A DNA stretch of 64,000 nucleotides from Castor canadensis (GCF_047511655.1 NC_133401.1:18349501-18413500), one strand, 5' to 3'. Positions 12,281 to 24,974 are shown, numbered from the stretch's first letter. Numbers and translations are program-made. The notes: generated by a model from the letters alone, not told the origin.

Positions 12281-12620
12281 TTTCTTTTATTATTCATATG
12301 TGCATACAAGGCTTGGTTCATTTCTCCCCCCTGCCCCCACCCCCTCCCTTACCACCCACTCCGCCCCCTCCTGCTCCCCCCCCTCAATACCCAGCAGAAA
12401 CTATTTTGCCCTTATCTCTAATTTTGTTGTAGAGAGAGTATAAGCAATAATAGGAAGGAACAAGGGGTTTTGCTGGTTGAGATAAGGATAGCTATACAGG
12501 GCATTGACTCACATTGATTTCCTGTGCGTGGGTGTTACCTTCTAGGTTAATTCTTTTTGATCTAACCTTTTCTCTAGTACCTGTTCCCCTTTTCCTATTG
12601 GCCTCAGTTGCATTAAGGTA
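12281..12620 (-). mobile_element. 5'-truncated L1 3' UTR insertion with target-site duplication
   Basis: A 340-bp minus-strand insertion of L1 3' UTR only. It is flanked by TCAAATTTCTTT at 12269-12280 and 12621-12632. The duplicate at 48.66 kb has the uninterrupted site, so this insertion came after the duplication. Confidence 0.85.
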
Positions 12621-13426
12621 TCAAATTTCTTTATTGTTAAAAGAGAGTTCAGGTTCTAATGAAGTTAAATCATACAATCATTCCAATTAACAGTCTTTTA
12701 ATCTACTTGATCTTTCTTTTACATTCATCAATAAAGAAGCAGTTAAATTCAAGTAGGAAAAGACAATAACTTCACTTTCTATGTTTCACCATTATATTTG
12801 TGACATTATTCTAAATTGATTTCTTAATAGTCCTGAATTTGCCAAGCAGAAATTTACCAAACCCCATTAAGACAAATGAAAATGTATGTACTAGACAACT
12901 TAATTTTTCAAAACAATTGTGACATTTCCAGGGAGAAGGTATTCTTCTACGTTGGTCATTGTAGTTTCAGCATAAAACTTTTAAAAAAAAATACATAAGT
13001 CAACAAATGTGTTCCAGAATGTTGTGATTCTGAAAACAGTCTATAGTATATTAGATGCTGAATACACATGGTTGCTGCTGGCAGTCATCTGGCAGCCACA
13101 TGGGAGTCTTGAGGGCTGCTGATCTCATGAGACAACTAAATGCAACATTGCACAGTGCTATGAAGTGAACCCTTGACTCCAGAAGAGTCACCCTGGATTT
13201 AGGCATTTGAGTGTGATCTTGTTTTTCTATCTCTGGGAAGGAGGCATTTTTAAATCATGAATTGCAAATACACAGTAAGCTGATGTAGGAGGATCTGAAG
13301 TTCTAGGCCACGCTGGGAAATAAAGCAAATTCCTGGAGAATAGACGGTACATAGTGAAAACTTACTCAAAATGAAAAGACATTCAGTAATTATCTTGTAG
13401 AGAAACATAACAGGGACTTTAGTACA

Positions 13427-13441
13427 GAGAGAGAGAGATAG

Positions 13442-13510
<69 letters not shown>
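13427..13510. repeat. (GA)n microsatellite
   Basis: An almost pure GA dinucleotide run, with one GATAGTACA interruption near 13439. The duplicate copy at 49469-49503 carries a shorter run, showing expansion or contraction since duplication. Confidence 0.95.
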
Positions 13511-13512
<2 letters not shown>

Positions 13513-13514
<2 letters not shown>

Positions 13515-13526
13515 ATTGTCTGTGGG
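13513..13526 (+). repeat. Split L1 target-site duplication, partner of 6712-6725
   Basis: AAATTGTCTGTGGG, the reverse complement of the site at 6712-6725 with one mismatch. L1 sequence starts at 13527. Confidence 0.75.
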
Positions 13527-14636
13527 CATGAAGACCAGTGGAACAGAATAGAGGACCCAGATATGAAGCCACAAAACTATAACCAACTTGTCTTTGACAA
13601 AGGAACTAAAAATATACGATGGAGAAATAGCAGCCTCTTCAACAAAACCTCCTGGGAAAACTGGTTAGCAGTCTGCAAAAAACTGAAACTAGATCCATGT
13701 ATATCACCCTATACCAATATTAACTCAAAATGGATCAAGGATCTTAATATCAGACCACAAACTCTTAAGTTGATACAAGAAAGAGTAGGAAATACTCTGG
13801 AGTTAGTAGGTATAGGTAAGAACTTTCTCAACGCAACCCCAGCAGCACAGCAACTAAGAGATAGCATAGATAAATAGGACCTCATAAAGCTAAAAAGCTT
13901 CTGTTCATCAAAAGAAATGGTCTCTAAACTGAAGAGAACATCCACAGAGTGGGAGAAAATATTTGCCAACTATACGAGACAAAGGACTGATAACCAGAAT
14001 ATATAGGGAACTTAAAAAACTAAATTCTCCCAAAACTAATGAACCAATAAAGAAATGGGCAAGTGTACTAAACAGAACTTTCTCAAAAGAAGAAATTCAA
14101 ATGGCCAAAAAACCATGAAAAAATGCTCACCATCTCTAGCAATAAAGGAAATGCAAATTAAAACCACACTAAGATTCCACCTCACCCCTGTTAGTATAGC
14201 CATCATCAGCAACACCACCAACAACAGGTGTTGGTGAGGATGTGGGGAAAAAGGAACCCTCTTACACTGTTGGTGGGAATGTAGACTAGTACAACCACTC
14301 TGGAAAAAAATTTGGAGGCTACTTAAAAAGCTAGACATCGATCTACCATTTGATCCAGTAATACCACTCTTGGGGATATACCCAAAATACTGTTACTCCA
14401 GAGGCACCTGCATACCCATGTTTATTGCAGCACTATTCACAATAGCCAAGTTATGGAAACAGCCTAGATGCCCCACCACTGACGAATGGATTAAGAAAAT
14501 GTGGTATCTATACACAATGGAATTCTATGCAGCCATGAAGAAGAATGAAATGTTATCATTCGCTGGTAAATGGATGGACTTGGAGAACATCATGCTGAGT
14601 GAGGTTAGCCTGGCCCAAAAGATCAAAAATCGTATG
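13527..14636 (+). mobile_element. L1 ORF2 C-terminal fragment
   Basis: 5'-truncated at HEDQWNRIEDPDMKPQNYN and continuing to the end of ORF2 near 14636. It contains a 104-codon open frame at 13563-13877 (FDKGTKNIRWRNSSLFNKTS). The 3' UTR is missing. It switches at about 14637 to minus-strand L1 endonuclease sequence, the second proposed inversion junction. Confidence 0.85.
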
Positions 14637-17600
14637 TCTTTGGATTAAATGTCCTCTTGGTTAAGTTTTTGGATGGTCATAGGTATCTAGAAATCTGTCC
14701 ATTTCTTCAAGATTTTCAAATTTATTAGAATATAGATTCTCAAAGTAGTCTCTGATGATTTCTTGTATTTCTGTGGTGTTTGTTGTTATCATTTCTTTGG
14801 CATTTCTGATTTTACTGATTTGGGTTTTTTCTCTCCTCATTTTAGTCAGGTTTGCCAGGGGTCTGTCGATCTTATCTATTTTTTCAAAGAAACAGCTTTT
14901 TGTTTCAGTGATTCTTTGTATGTTTTTAAAAAATTTCTAATTCTTTAATTTTGGTCCTTATTTTTATTATTTCTCTCTTCTGTTTGTTTTAAGATTTGCT
15001 TCTTGTTTTTCTAGAAGTTTGTGATGTAGCATTATGTTATTGATTTGAGATCTTTCTGTCCTTTTAATATATGCACTCATGGCTATAAACTTTGCTCTTA
15101 AAACTGCCTTTGCTGTGTCCCATAGGTTCTGGTAGGTCGTGTTTTCACTTTCATTAATTTCCAGGAACCTTTTAATTTCCTCTTTTATTTTATCAATGAC
15201 CCATTGATCATTGAGGAATGTGTTGTTCAGCTTCCAATTATTGGCATGTTTTTTACTGTTGTTGAGTTCTAGTTTTAATGCATGTGATCAGGTAGAATGC
15301 ATGGGATTATTTCTATTTTCTTATATTTCTGAATCTTGCTTTGTGCCCTAAGATACGATCAATATTGGAGAAGTTTCCATGGGCTGCTGAGAAGAATGTG
15401 TACTGTGCAGAAGTTGTATTAAATATTCTAGACATCAGCTAGGTCCATTTGATCTATGGTGTGATTTAGTTCTAGAATTTCTTTATTCATTTTTTGTTTG
15501 GATGACATATCTATTGGTGATGGGTGTATTAAATTCTCCCTCTACCACTGTGTTGGAAACTATATATGTTTTTAGGTCCTTCAGAGAATGTTTGATGAAA
15601 TTGGGTGCATTTAGGGTGATAAGTGTTATTTCCTTTTGATGTATTTCCCCTTTTATTAGTATGGTATGTCCTTCTTAATCTTATTTGATCAATGTAAGTT
15701 TGAAATATACTTTGTGTGAAATAAATATTGCTACTCCTGCCTGTTTTTGGAGGCCATTGGCTTTGTAAATCTTCTTCAAGTTTTTCACCCTAAGCCAGTG
15801 CTTGTTTCTGTCGATGAGCTGGGTCTCCTGTGAAAACAGATTGTTGAATCTTTCTTTTTAATCCAGTTTCCCAAACAGTGTCTTTTGATGGGGGAGTTAA
15901 GTCTGTTAACATTCAGTGTTTGCATTGATAGGTAGGTGGTGATTCCTGTCATTTAGTTGTTTTTGTTGTTAAAGGGTTTGGTTGTGCAGCTAAATCAATG
16001 TTGCTGCCTACTTTCTTGTCTTTTCTTCTCCTGTGGTTTGGTACTGCCTGTCTTCTCATGGTTTTGTTTGCTTTCATTTTCTGTGTGCAGAATTCCTTGA
16101 GAAATCTTTTGTAATTGTGGCTTGCTTGTCATATGTTTTTTAGTTTCAGCTTATTGTGGATACTTTTATTGCTCCATCTATTTTGAATGATAGTTTTTCT
16201 GGGTAGAGTATCCTAGGGTGGAAGTTATTTTCATTCAGTGCCTGGAAAACCTCAGTCCATGCTCTTCTTGCTTTTAATGTTTCTGTTGAGAATTCTGCTG
16301 TGATTTTGGTGGGTTTAACTTTGTATGTTATTTGTTTTTTCTCTCTTACAGCCTTCAATATTCTTTCTCTATTCTCTGTGCTTGTTTTTTATTGTTAATA
16401 TGTTGTGGGATAGTTCTATTTTGGTCAAGTCTGTTTGGTGTCCTGTTGGCTTCCTGTACCTGAATGGGCATAATTTTCTCTAGATTTGGGAAATTTTCTG
16501 TTGTTATTTTGTTGAATATATTATGTATCCTTTTTGCTTACACTCTTCTCCTTCTTCAATGCCCATGATTCTCATGTTTGGATCTTTTGATGGAGTTGGT
16601 GAGTTCTTGCATATTCCTTTCACAGGTCTTGAGTTGTTTTACTAATATTGCTTCAGTTTTTCCTTTAATTTCCATTTTATCTTCAAGTTCTGAGTTTCTG
16701 TCTTCCATTTGTTCTAGTCTGATGGACTTCCATTGTGTTTAGTATTTCTGTTTTGTTCTTTTTTTCTGAGGTTTTCTATATCACAGGTCACTCCTCTTTA
16801 ATGTTATCTATTTTCACCTTTAATTCATTTATTTCTGTATTTATAGTGTTCTTTGTTTCACTTTGGTGTTTATTTAGCACTCCTATGAGTTCATTTATTT
16901 GTTTCTGTGTCTTCTCATATTCTTTTTTTGGGTGTCTTGGAATTTCTTGAGTGCCTCTTTTAGGTTTTGGTTGTCCATATCTAGTAACATCTCCATGGAA
17001 TTCTCAGTGATTATTTGCAGGATTTATTCTTTCAGGGTGTTCTCTTGGGTCATTGGGTTCCTTGGCATTGTTTGTCTTTGTTTTGTTGGTGTCTGGAACT
17101 GGGTATCTGTTTTCTTCATTTTCCTCTGAATCCTGTATTAAATTTTTTTTTTGGGGGAGAATTGTTTCCATACCTTTTTTGTCTTCCCATTGCTCCACTT
17201 CGTACTATGCAACTATGTTCTTGATAGGCTATTGGTGGTTTCAGTCACCTGTTTTCTTTCCCTTATTTTAATTTTGTTTTGTGGGTGTGTTGGGTTTTGG
17301 GTTAGTGTATGTATGCTATTTCTGTCCTTGGTGTGCATGTAATTTAGTATTAGCTAACTCACAATAGTAAAACTAAGAAAAAAAAAACCCCAAAGAAATC
17401 AACAGGTAGAGATGGACAAACAGCCACTAACAAACAAGAAACAAAACAAAACAAACAAACAAATAAACACACAAAAAATTTCAGGTTCACGAGTAATAGA
17501 ATTTCAGTCTTAGTAGTTCTGGTGTTACTCCTTCAGCATCCAGTCTTAGTGTTGGTATTTAAGCAGAGGCTCTGTCTTACTCTTGCCAGGTTGCTGGGGA

Positions 17601-18454
17601 GTCTCGCCAGTTTTTTTTTTTTGTCTTTCAGTGGCAGCTGCTTAGTCAGCTCCTCCCTTAGTGAGGTGTGGCTTGTCCTCAAGTTCCAGAGATCAGCTCT
17701 GTAGCCCACCAACCATCCTGCTTTAGAGTTGGGTTTTCACTGTGTTGATTTACTGGGGGCTTGTTTTTTTGCCTCACTCCCTTTCTCTGGGGCAAGGTCA
17801 GTGATCCGTCAGCTGGCCCCTTGCTGTTGTGATGGTTTGCTGATTGTTTTTCAATTTTGCAGTGTTGTTTGACTTTGGATGTTGCTCACTGGCTTAAGAG
17901 ATGAGCTTTGTGGACCGTTACCTGCCCTATTTCAGGCAGTGGCTTATCACCTGTCCACTGTTGGCTTCTCCAACTTTCCATTTTTGTTTACTGAAAGTTG
18001 CATGGAAATCAGCTCCTTGCCCCTCTCCCCTTTTCCAGTGCACTTACAGCACCCTGCCTCCTGTGCTGCATGTTCTTTTTTCAGTTCCTTGTTTATTATT
18101 CAGTTTTTTTTGCAGGGTAGGGGGTCAGTCTGTCCAGGGTGCTATACTGTTTTATCCCAGGGGTGTCTGTGGGAATACTGCCTGATGCTTGGTGCTCACC
18201 TGTTGGTGTGCTGGATGTTTCCCAGGCAGGTTTGGAGATGGCACCTGGCAGTGCAGGAGCCTGCCTGTTTTCTCAGTGTAATGTGGCATGGAAAAGTTTT
18301 GTATGGGCTGGTGGTTCATGGTGTTGAAGTTTTGATTCTTCTTGGTGCTTTATTTCTGCCAAGTGTGGCTCCAGCACCTCAGCAAGATTTTTGATTTATG
18401 GAGCTCTTGCTGTCTGTTTCTGCACCTTAGTCAACATCTTGGATCCTCCTTATT
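14637..18454 (-). mobile_element. L1 5' half: 5' UTR, ORF1 and ORF2 endonuclease
   Basis: Read on the minus strand from 18454: a 5' UTR of roughly 1.1 kb, ORF1 from about 17200 to 15950 (C-terminal frame at 16146-16358 with ITAEFSTETLKARRAWTEVF), then the ORF2 endonuclease and linker to about 14640. Stops and frameshifts make it inactive. Plus-strand frames such as 17879-18394 (171 codons) are shadows of the UTR. The 5' end abuts the target-site copy at 18455-18470, so it is close to full length at its 5' end. Confidence 0.85.
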
Positions 18455-18470
18455 GGTATTGCTGCCTCTT
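18455..18470 (+). repeat. Split L1 target-site duplication, partner of 10320-10335
   Basis: GGTATTGCTGCCTCTT, the reverse complement of 10320-10335 with two mismatches. It borders the L1 5' end. Confidence 0.65.
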
Positions 18471-20230
18471 AAAAACAAGATTTATGGTAAGAATCAGCAG
18501 GAGAAAACAGCATAGAATGATTTTTAAAAATATGCAGTTCGGCTAGGAAAAGAGCATTTTTCTTTTTTTTTTTCCACTCACTTTTTTTTATTCATATGTG
18601 CATACAATGCTTGGGTTATTTCTCCCCCCTCCCCCACCCCCTCCCTTACCACCCACTCTGCCCCCTCCATCTCCCCCCCACCCCTCAATACCCAGCAGAA
18701 ACTATTTTGCCCTTATCTCTAATTTTGTTGAAGAGAGAGTATAAGCAATAATAGGAAGGAACAAGGGTTTTTGCTGGTTGAGATAAGGATAGCTATACAG
18801 GGCATTGACTCACATTGATTTCCTGTGTGTGTGTATTACCTTCTATGTTAATTCTTTTTGCTCTAACCTTTTCTCTAGTTCCTGGTCCCCTGGAAAAGAG
18901 CATTTTTCAAGTTGGAACCAAAGAAAGTGTGGTTACTGAAGAGATCAGCACCATTAGGAAGAAACCAAGTAGTTTGCATCGCATCAGTAGGAAATATACC
19001 TTCCTGGTATCTCAGGAGTTAGGCAAATTCCACCCATCTCAGGGTCATGGGTGTAAAGGTAGATCTCACTTGAAAGATTTGGTTTGAAATGTTAGATTGG
19101 AGCTACTAGGAATTTTTCTGCATCTCTACAAGATTGAAGTGAAACAGTTGGTTTGGGTTAGAGAAGGTAGAATGTCACAGAAAGGTGCAGGAATGCAAGA
19201 AGTACCTAGTGATCAGGCAAAACCCAGAAATATTGAGTTTGTAATTGCAAGAGAAAGAGAGCCCTGACAGTGTGTTCCAGGCATTATGCTGTGAGAAGGA
19301 AAAGATCCCCTGAGTGGGGTTTAGGGATTAAGAAGGAAGGAAAGTCATAGTGAGCTCCACTGAAACAGAATCCAGAAACTTGCAAAAATACAGGGCAATA
19401 AAGCAGGTCCTCAATTGACACAGTAATTTGGCACTGGAGAAGTGGTCTTCTGCACTTAGTCATGGGGCCATAATGGAGAATCAACTTAGAAGGGGTCCTA
19501 GTGTGTGACCTTACTGCTGGAGGCATCAGAGGCTCTGGAAGTTTCAAGTTTCCAAGTTCTCAAAGCTTTTCCTATTTATTGGTTCAGTGGACAACCACCC
19601 CTATCACCAGTGTGGGCCCCAGGAATACTGATCGTGATGTACACAAAGTGTTTTGGACATAAGTCTATCTAGTGGGAGTTGGGATCTGTCTTACAAAATG
19701 AAGTAGAAGACACTTTCATTTCAAAGCAGTGGTACAAATATTAAGAGATGAGCAAGATCAGTTCCATGTGGATGGTGCAGGGGCTGGAAGAGACCACTGT
19801 GGCAGTGGTAGGGGTCACTCAATACCTGCTCCATGCATACCCAGCACATATTGTTTTGGTTTGTTTGACTTCTCCAGGCTTAGAATCTGAGAGACAATTA
19901 GAGGGTATGTTGTGCTACTCAGATTTTCCCCAACCCCACAGGAACACTGACAGAGCACTTCATTTGTGAGGGGACACCTTCACAAGTATCAGCTCACATA
20001 TGGCTTCTACAGCTGACAATCTTGTGCTCCCCCACAGAATTTTCTGTTATGGATATAGTCCTACAGAACATTGTGTTGGCTTGGCCAGAAGGCAAAGCAG
20101 ATAAGGGTTCAGCCTCCATACTGTCAAATCTTGTTGTGTCTGAGGAGGAAGGATTGGTCTCATTGATTCCTCCATCCCCACATCCTGTCAAATTGGAGTC
20201 AGTTCCCAGTGCCACCCCCTGGTAGCCATG
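18471..20230 (+). repeat. Inverted duplicate block (counterpart of 34441-35830)
   Basis: Matches the reverse complement of 34441-35830 along its length, for example GGGGCCATAATGGAGAA at 19464 against the minus strand near 35188-35204. It includes an L1 insertion absent from the partner. I recognise no gene in it. It could be part of an older retroelement that continues to 21160. Confidence 0.75.
18563..18891 (-). mobile_element. 5'-truncated L1 3' UTR insertion with target-site duplication
   Basis: A 329-bp minus-strand L1 3' UTR insertion flanked by the 17-bp repeat GGAAAAGAGCATTTTTC at 18546-18562 and 18892-18908. The inverted duplicate near 35.76 kb lacks it, so it post-dates the duplication. 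Confidence 0.88.
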
Positions 20231-21160
20231 TGAGTAGATAGAAAGAAATTAGCTTGTGCCCCACAGCCCTAGCTGGCCTGAAATTCACAGGTGTTTCCAG
20301 GAGGTCAGTGGTGGTGGCTTTAGCCTGGTCAACCCAAGTGCACAGATGCTGCATCAATTACCATATAGAGTGGATGGCAGCTGGGTGTTGGGGTATTGTG
20401 GTAGGCATCCTGGGATGGGACCTGCTGATGCCACTACTTCTTTCTTCTCCCAGGTGCTGATGGGTGATGTTGTGTGCATGAGTAGCTGTGCAGGGATCTA
20501 TAGTGAACTGAGTCTGTACTGGGTGAAGACTGGATATCTGTGCAAAAGAGAGTTACTGAGATGGAGTAGCTCAGGTTATATTGTTTTTACCTAAACCTGA
20601 CCCACAGGCAATCTACTATCAATCCAACAAATGTTCACAGAGAAGGCTTCAACTAGGCAGTTGAGATCATCTTGTCTCTGAGTGACTGGCTCCAAGAGCA
20701 GCCATGCCCTCTTGGACTACAGACATTGACAGAGTGCAACAGACATCATATCCCTAAACTTCCCTTTGAGTGCTTGGGCCCTGAAACTCTGGCTCTGATT
20801 TCCCCCAGGATAGCTGGACAAGCTGCCCATGCTTCCCAGAGGAGATTTCACAACCTCTGACACAGTTCTGTCCCCCTGGAAGAAACTACCTGCATGATGG
20901 GTGGAGTAGGTCTGTTTGTTCTTGGTGGGAGTATAGTGGTTGCATTCATGCCAATGGAACTGTAAAAATACCATGTAAAGACTTGTGTCTACAGCTGTGG
21001 ATGGTACCAAGCATGGTTTGGAAAAGTTAGCATTGGAGACAGCTGCCATGAAGAATATAGTCCCACAGGACTGAGTGACTCTAGATGTGCTGACCCCTGC
21101 ACAAGGAAAAATCCTGTGTCCTTTGAACAAAATGAGTGACCATAAACTAAAGGTCACTGG
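20231..21160. other. Unassigned stretch continuing the repeated block
   Basis: No counterpart is seen in the 34.4-kb copy, which stops at the equivalent of 20225. Moderate GC and no convincing reading frame. It may be the remainder of an old retroelement 5' region. Confidence 0.35.
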
Positions 21161-21162
21161 TC

Positions 21163-21215
21163 CACCTTTTATTTATTTATTTTATTTATTTATTTATTTA
21201 TTTATTATTTGTTTA
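21163..21215. repeat. (TTTA)n tetranucleotide repeat
   Basis: An imperfect TTTA run. The following 21216-21540 holds nothing I can assign. Confidence 0.9.
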
Positions 21216-21540
21216 TAATAATGATTGCTTTTTACTGAACATATGATGATGACACCATGTCATGTATTATAATGCCATGGTCTGGGCAGGGGTTCAATGT
21301 AGAATGCTTTGAAATAAATTGTTTAGAAACTTGAGTAAGTGTTCCTATATGCACCTGTACTCATTGATTTGGGAGGGACCACACAGTCACATTCATATTT
21401 TACTGTTGCATGGTTACCACCATGGAAGAGGTTCAAGGGGAAAGTGTCAAAGTTGGTCAGGGGGACATATGGGGTCCTAGAAGCCCTACTTTTCCTCTTG
21501 TCTTGACTGAGAAACACTGAGTGCCTTGACAGAGGAAAAG

Positions 21541-21982
21541 ACCTCTACAATGAAAACTATGGACTTCTAAAGAAAAAAAACTGAAGAAGACATGAAGAGA
21601 TGGAAAGCTGTTCCATGCTCATGGATCAGCAGAATTAATATGAAAATGGTTATACTTCCAAAAACAATCTATATGTTCCTTATAATTCCCATCAAAACCC
21701 CAGTGAAAATCCTCACAGAGTTTGAAAAAATCAACCCTAACGTTCACATAGAAGTTCAAATGACTGTGAAAAGCCAAGGCAATACTGAGCAAAAGGAGTA
21801 CTGCAGGAGGTATCACAGTATCTGACTTCAAACTATACTACAGAGTCATAGCAATAAAAACAGTATGGCACTGGCACAAAACAGACATGAAGACCAAGTA
21901 ACAGAACAGAATGCCCAGACATAAATCTATACAGCTATAGACAACTGCTTTTTGATAAAGCTGTCCAAAACATATGATGCCT
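21541..21982 (+). mobile_element. Old L1 ORF2 fragment
   Basis: Diverged ORF2 sequence: PCSWISRINMKMVILPKTIYMF at 21616-21681, then [11 protein letters not shown] and further C-terminal coding. It is from an older subfamily than the surrounding L1s. At about 21983 it switches to the opposite strand. Confidence 0.8.
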
Positions 21983-22425
21983 AGGAATAGTATTGTTTGT
22001 TCACATGGTAATTCCATTTTTAGTTTTTTGAGGAGTCTCCATACTGCTTTCCATGGAGGTTGCATTAAATGTACTCTCCCACCACAAATGTAAAAAAATT
22101 CCTTTTCCCCTGCATTCTCACCAACATTTGTTGTTTGTGTTCTTGGTGATAACCATTTTACCAGAACTGAGGTTGAATCTTAATGAGGTTTTGACTTGTA
22201 TTTCTTTTATGGACACACGAAATTTATTCATTTTTTTTTTTACCATTTGTGCTTCTTCCTTTGAAAATGTTCTGTTAAGTTCATTTGCCCATTTCTTCAT
22301 TAGGTCATTGATTCTTTGAGAGCTTACTTTTTTGAGGTCCCTGTATATTCTGGTTATTTATACCTTGTCAGATGTATAGCTAGCAAAGATTTTTATCCTG
22401 TTCTGTGGGCTGCCTCTTCAGTGTG
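21983..22425 (-). mobile_element. Old L1 ORF2 fragment, opposite orientation
   Basis: On the minus strand it reads a later part of ORF2 ([20 protein letters not shown] at 22300-22241). It is of similar age to 21541-21982 and covers a more downstream part of ORF2, so the two look like one element broken by inversion. Confidence 0.8.
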
Positions 22426-23210
22426 GTGACCAGGAGTCACAATTTGAGATGAGACTATTGGAGAAAAATGTGGTGAAACCTTACCAAGAGGCAATGAGTG
22501 AACTGTCAAATTCACTTTTAGATGTACCTCCTAGGAAAATTTTCACCCTTATTTACATAACTTCCAACAAAGTAGTGCTTTAATTATGGAAGATCATTGG
22601 TGAGAGGGAAACTGAGTCATTCACAGGACAATGGGTCACTAAGCTATGTCACCAGTCTAAAATACAATTCTGAACCAGTCTACGTGCACCACCAAAAATA
22701 AAAGCCAAACATAAAATGCTGAGTAGCAATGTAAGCTGACGAGTGCATTGCAGCATGTTCTATTTATGTGCTTAAAAATCATTCATTGCACATATTTTAT
22801 TGCTTGTGGTCAAACATCAAGAATAAAAAAACAGAAGTAGATTTGGAATTATACTCCTCAGCCCACAATAGTAAAAAATTGTGGAAATATATGTGATAGA
22901 ATGAAAGGGAGCCTTCAAAGTTTCTAGATTTTATATCTCATTTAAAAGTTCTGACACAATTTAGGTAATATATTATTTATGTGGCACTCTATATCTTTCA
23001 AATATTACAAAGATCTTTTTATAAGTCAGACTGCCATAGAATGAGTATGAGTATCCTGGTAATTTAAAACATGAAAGTGATCAAAGAAGCAAAGGTTTCA
23101 TAATTCAAGGCTCTAGAATTAAGAATAGCTTTTATGCCAAGACCATTGAATCATGCACATGTATAGGACAGGATAACAAATACCAGTGTCCACATAAAAT
23201 CCATAAAGTC

Positions 23211-23306
23211 AGCCCTGGAGGAAAACCTGCCATCTTGTCCTGGAATTTTTATCAAAGGTTTCAGCTTGGGCTTCTGTGAAGTGATTCTTCCAGTCTCCAG
23301 TGATGC
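23211..23306 (-). pseudogene. SULT2A: SULT2A-like exon 6, copy Y (frameshifted, truncated)
   Basis: The AG acceptor is at 23307-23308. The exon reads GITGDWKNHFTEAQAETFDK, the conserved C-terminal segment whose RKGxxGDWKNHF motif contacts the 3'-phosphate of PAPS in sulfotransferases. Compared with copy X a T is missing near 23245-23252, so the frame runs to a TGA shortly after. The codons for the final FPWE and the stop are deleted. Upstream sequence past 23306 is intron 5. Confidence 0.87.
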
Positions 23307-24974
23307 CTGGAAAACATGAAGCAAACACTTGGACCAGACTGAAGACCTCATCACATCCTCTCCTTCATTTATCTTAGAACTTGTCTGACAAGGACACTGT
23401 AGTTAATTTAGCATATCACCAATGGCTTTTTGGGGAGCACTCTACTACCTTCAAATTATCTCCACTTGTACTTCTACCTGCCTGGAAATTATTTCCTGCC
23501 TTTCCCTCTCTCCCAGCCCTTCATCCACACACTCTATCAAGAAAAACCCTAGATTTATCTTCTGAAACATCTAGAATCAAGCTACTTCTCACTACCTCAA
23601 TTTCTTCCACTTTGGACCAAGAGAACATATTTTTCATCTGCAAATAGATTGTAATGCTCTCTTCCACTGTTCTATGCTTGGAGATCTCAGTCTGGGGACC
23701 ATCTTGATCCCTCCACCAGATCTGCTGACCTCGGCAACTTCCGGCTCATAGTCTCTGAGGACTTCCGGTTTCCTTTAGCCAAAGTGCTGAGTGCTTTATG
23801 TGGAGCTGGGTGATAAGTGCCTCCTCCTTTCTAGCTCCATCTGCTTTGAGTACTCATTAGCTGTCTCCATTACACTAGATCTCCTGATTCCATTTAAATA
23901 CCCCAGACCTCCCAAATCCCAGACCCATTGCATTTCAGTTCCTTCCTCCTGGAGCACAGTTCTCTACAATATATTCACATTGTGTCTGTGTGTCACCTTC
24001 AAGTCTTTACTCCAATTCATCCTTTTCTGTTAGGTTCTCTTTCACCACCCAGTTTAGGACAGTACCTCCCTATATTTGTTGTCTTTTAGTTCATAGTAAT
24101 ATCACATATGGTATCTATATGTATTTACTTTTTGTATCCAAGCATAGCCTATAGTTCTAATGTATTAACAAGTCAAATATTTTCTTCTTAAATTGCCACA
24201 GTTAGTGTTTCACAGACTGACAACATACAATATATATTGGGAAAAACTGTTGAAAAGGTTAATGAACAAATAATGAAAATATTAACCTTATTATCCCCAC
24301 TTTACAGATGAGGAAAAAGTAGTCCTAGAGAATTTACCTGGTGAAAAAGTGTTGGATGTGGATTTGAATCCTCTGATATTGACAACAGAAGTCAAATATG
24401 ACTTCTTTTATGTACATGATTATACATGTATACATGATTATATTATTATTTTGTAATAATGTAATTAAATTAACTTGAAATTATTACATAAGTATGCCAA
24501 TTAAATTAATACACTATATAGAATACATAGTTGTATGTAAAATAGTAATTTTGAATACACATAAATAATATACTCAACTTATATGAATATAAATACTGTA
24601 GCAGGATGCTAATATGTATCTGTCAGCCTGTAATCATCCATTTTTACATTCATATTCATCAGTACTTCATTGATAGAACTTCTTTATCATTGATGTTTTT
24701 CTGCTAATGTATCACCCACAACACACACAGCTATCGGTAAGCCAGAGGGAAATTTGAATCTACTAGAATCTTAATAAATTCAGTATGGCTGCCTACAGTA
24801 ATAAATCAGTCCAGATGAGTGAATTCAATATTTATATGTAGGAACATAAAGTTCTAAATCCATATATTTCAAAATAGTACTTATCTTATGCATATAAATT
24901 TCTGTTTGTATTTCTGCCTTTTTTAATTTTCTATTTTTATTTTATGCCTTTTTAAAAATGTTCCACAATCTGTT

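Larger units (their letters stand above)
12165..13512 (+). repeat. Duplicate block matching 48570-49510
   Basis: Nearly identical by eye to 48570-49510 in direct orientation, for example ACTTGATCTTTCTTTTACAT at 12707 and GGCAGCCACATGGGAGTC at 13090. It differs mainly by an L1 insertion at 12281-12620 and a longer (GA)n. In copy X this sequence is intron 2 beside exon 2, so here it is a displaced intron fragment. Confidence 0.85.

Noticed and set aside
13427-13510. Regular repeat that might be read as a CRISPR-like array
   Set aside because: It is a pure GA microsatellite with no spacers.
17879-18394. 171-codon plus-strand frame
   Set aside because: It lies in the reverse strand of an L1 5' UTR and overlaps other equally long frames; no domain is visible.
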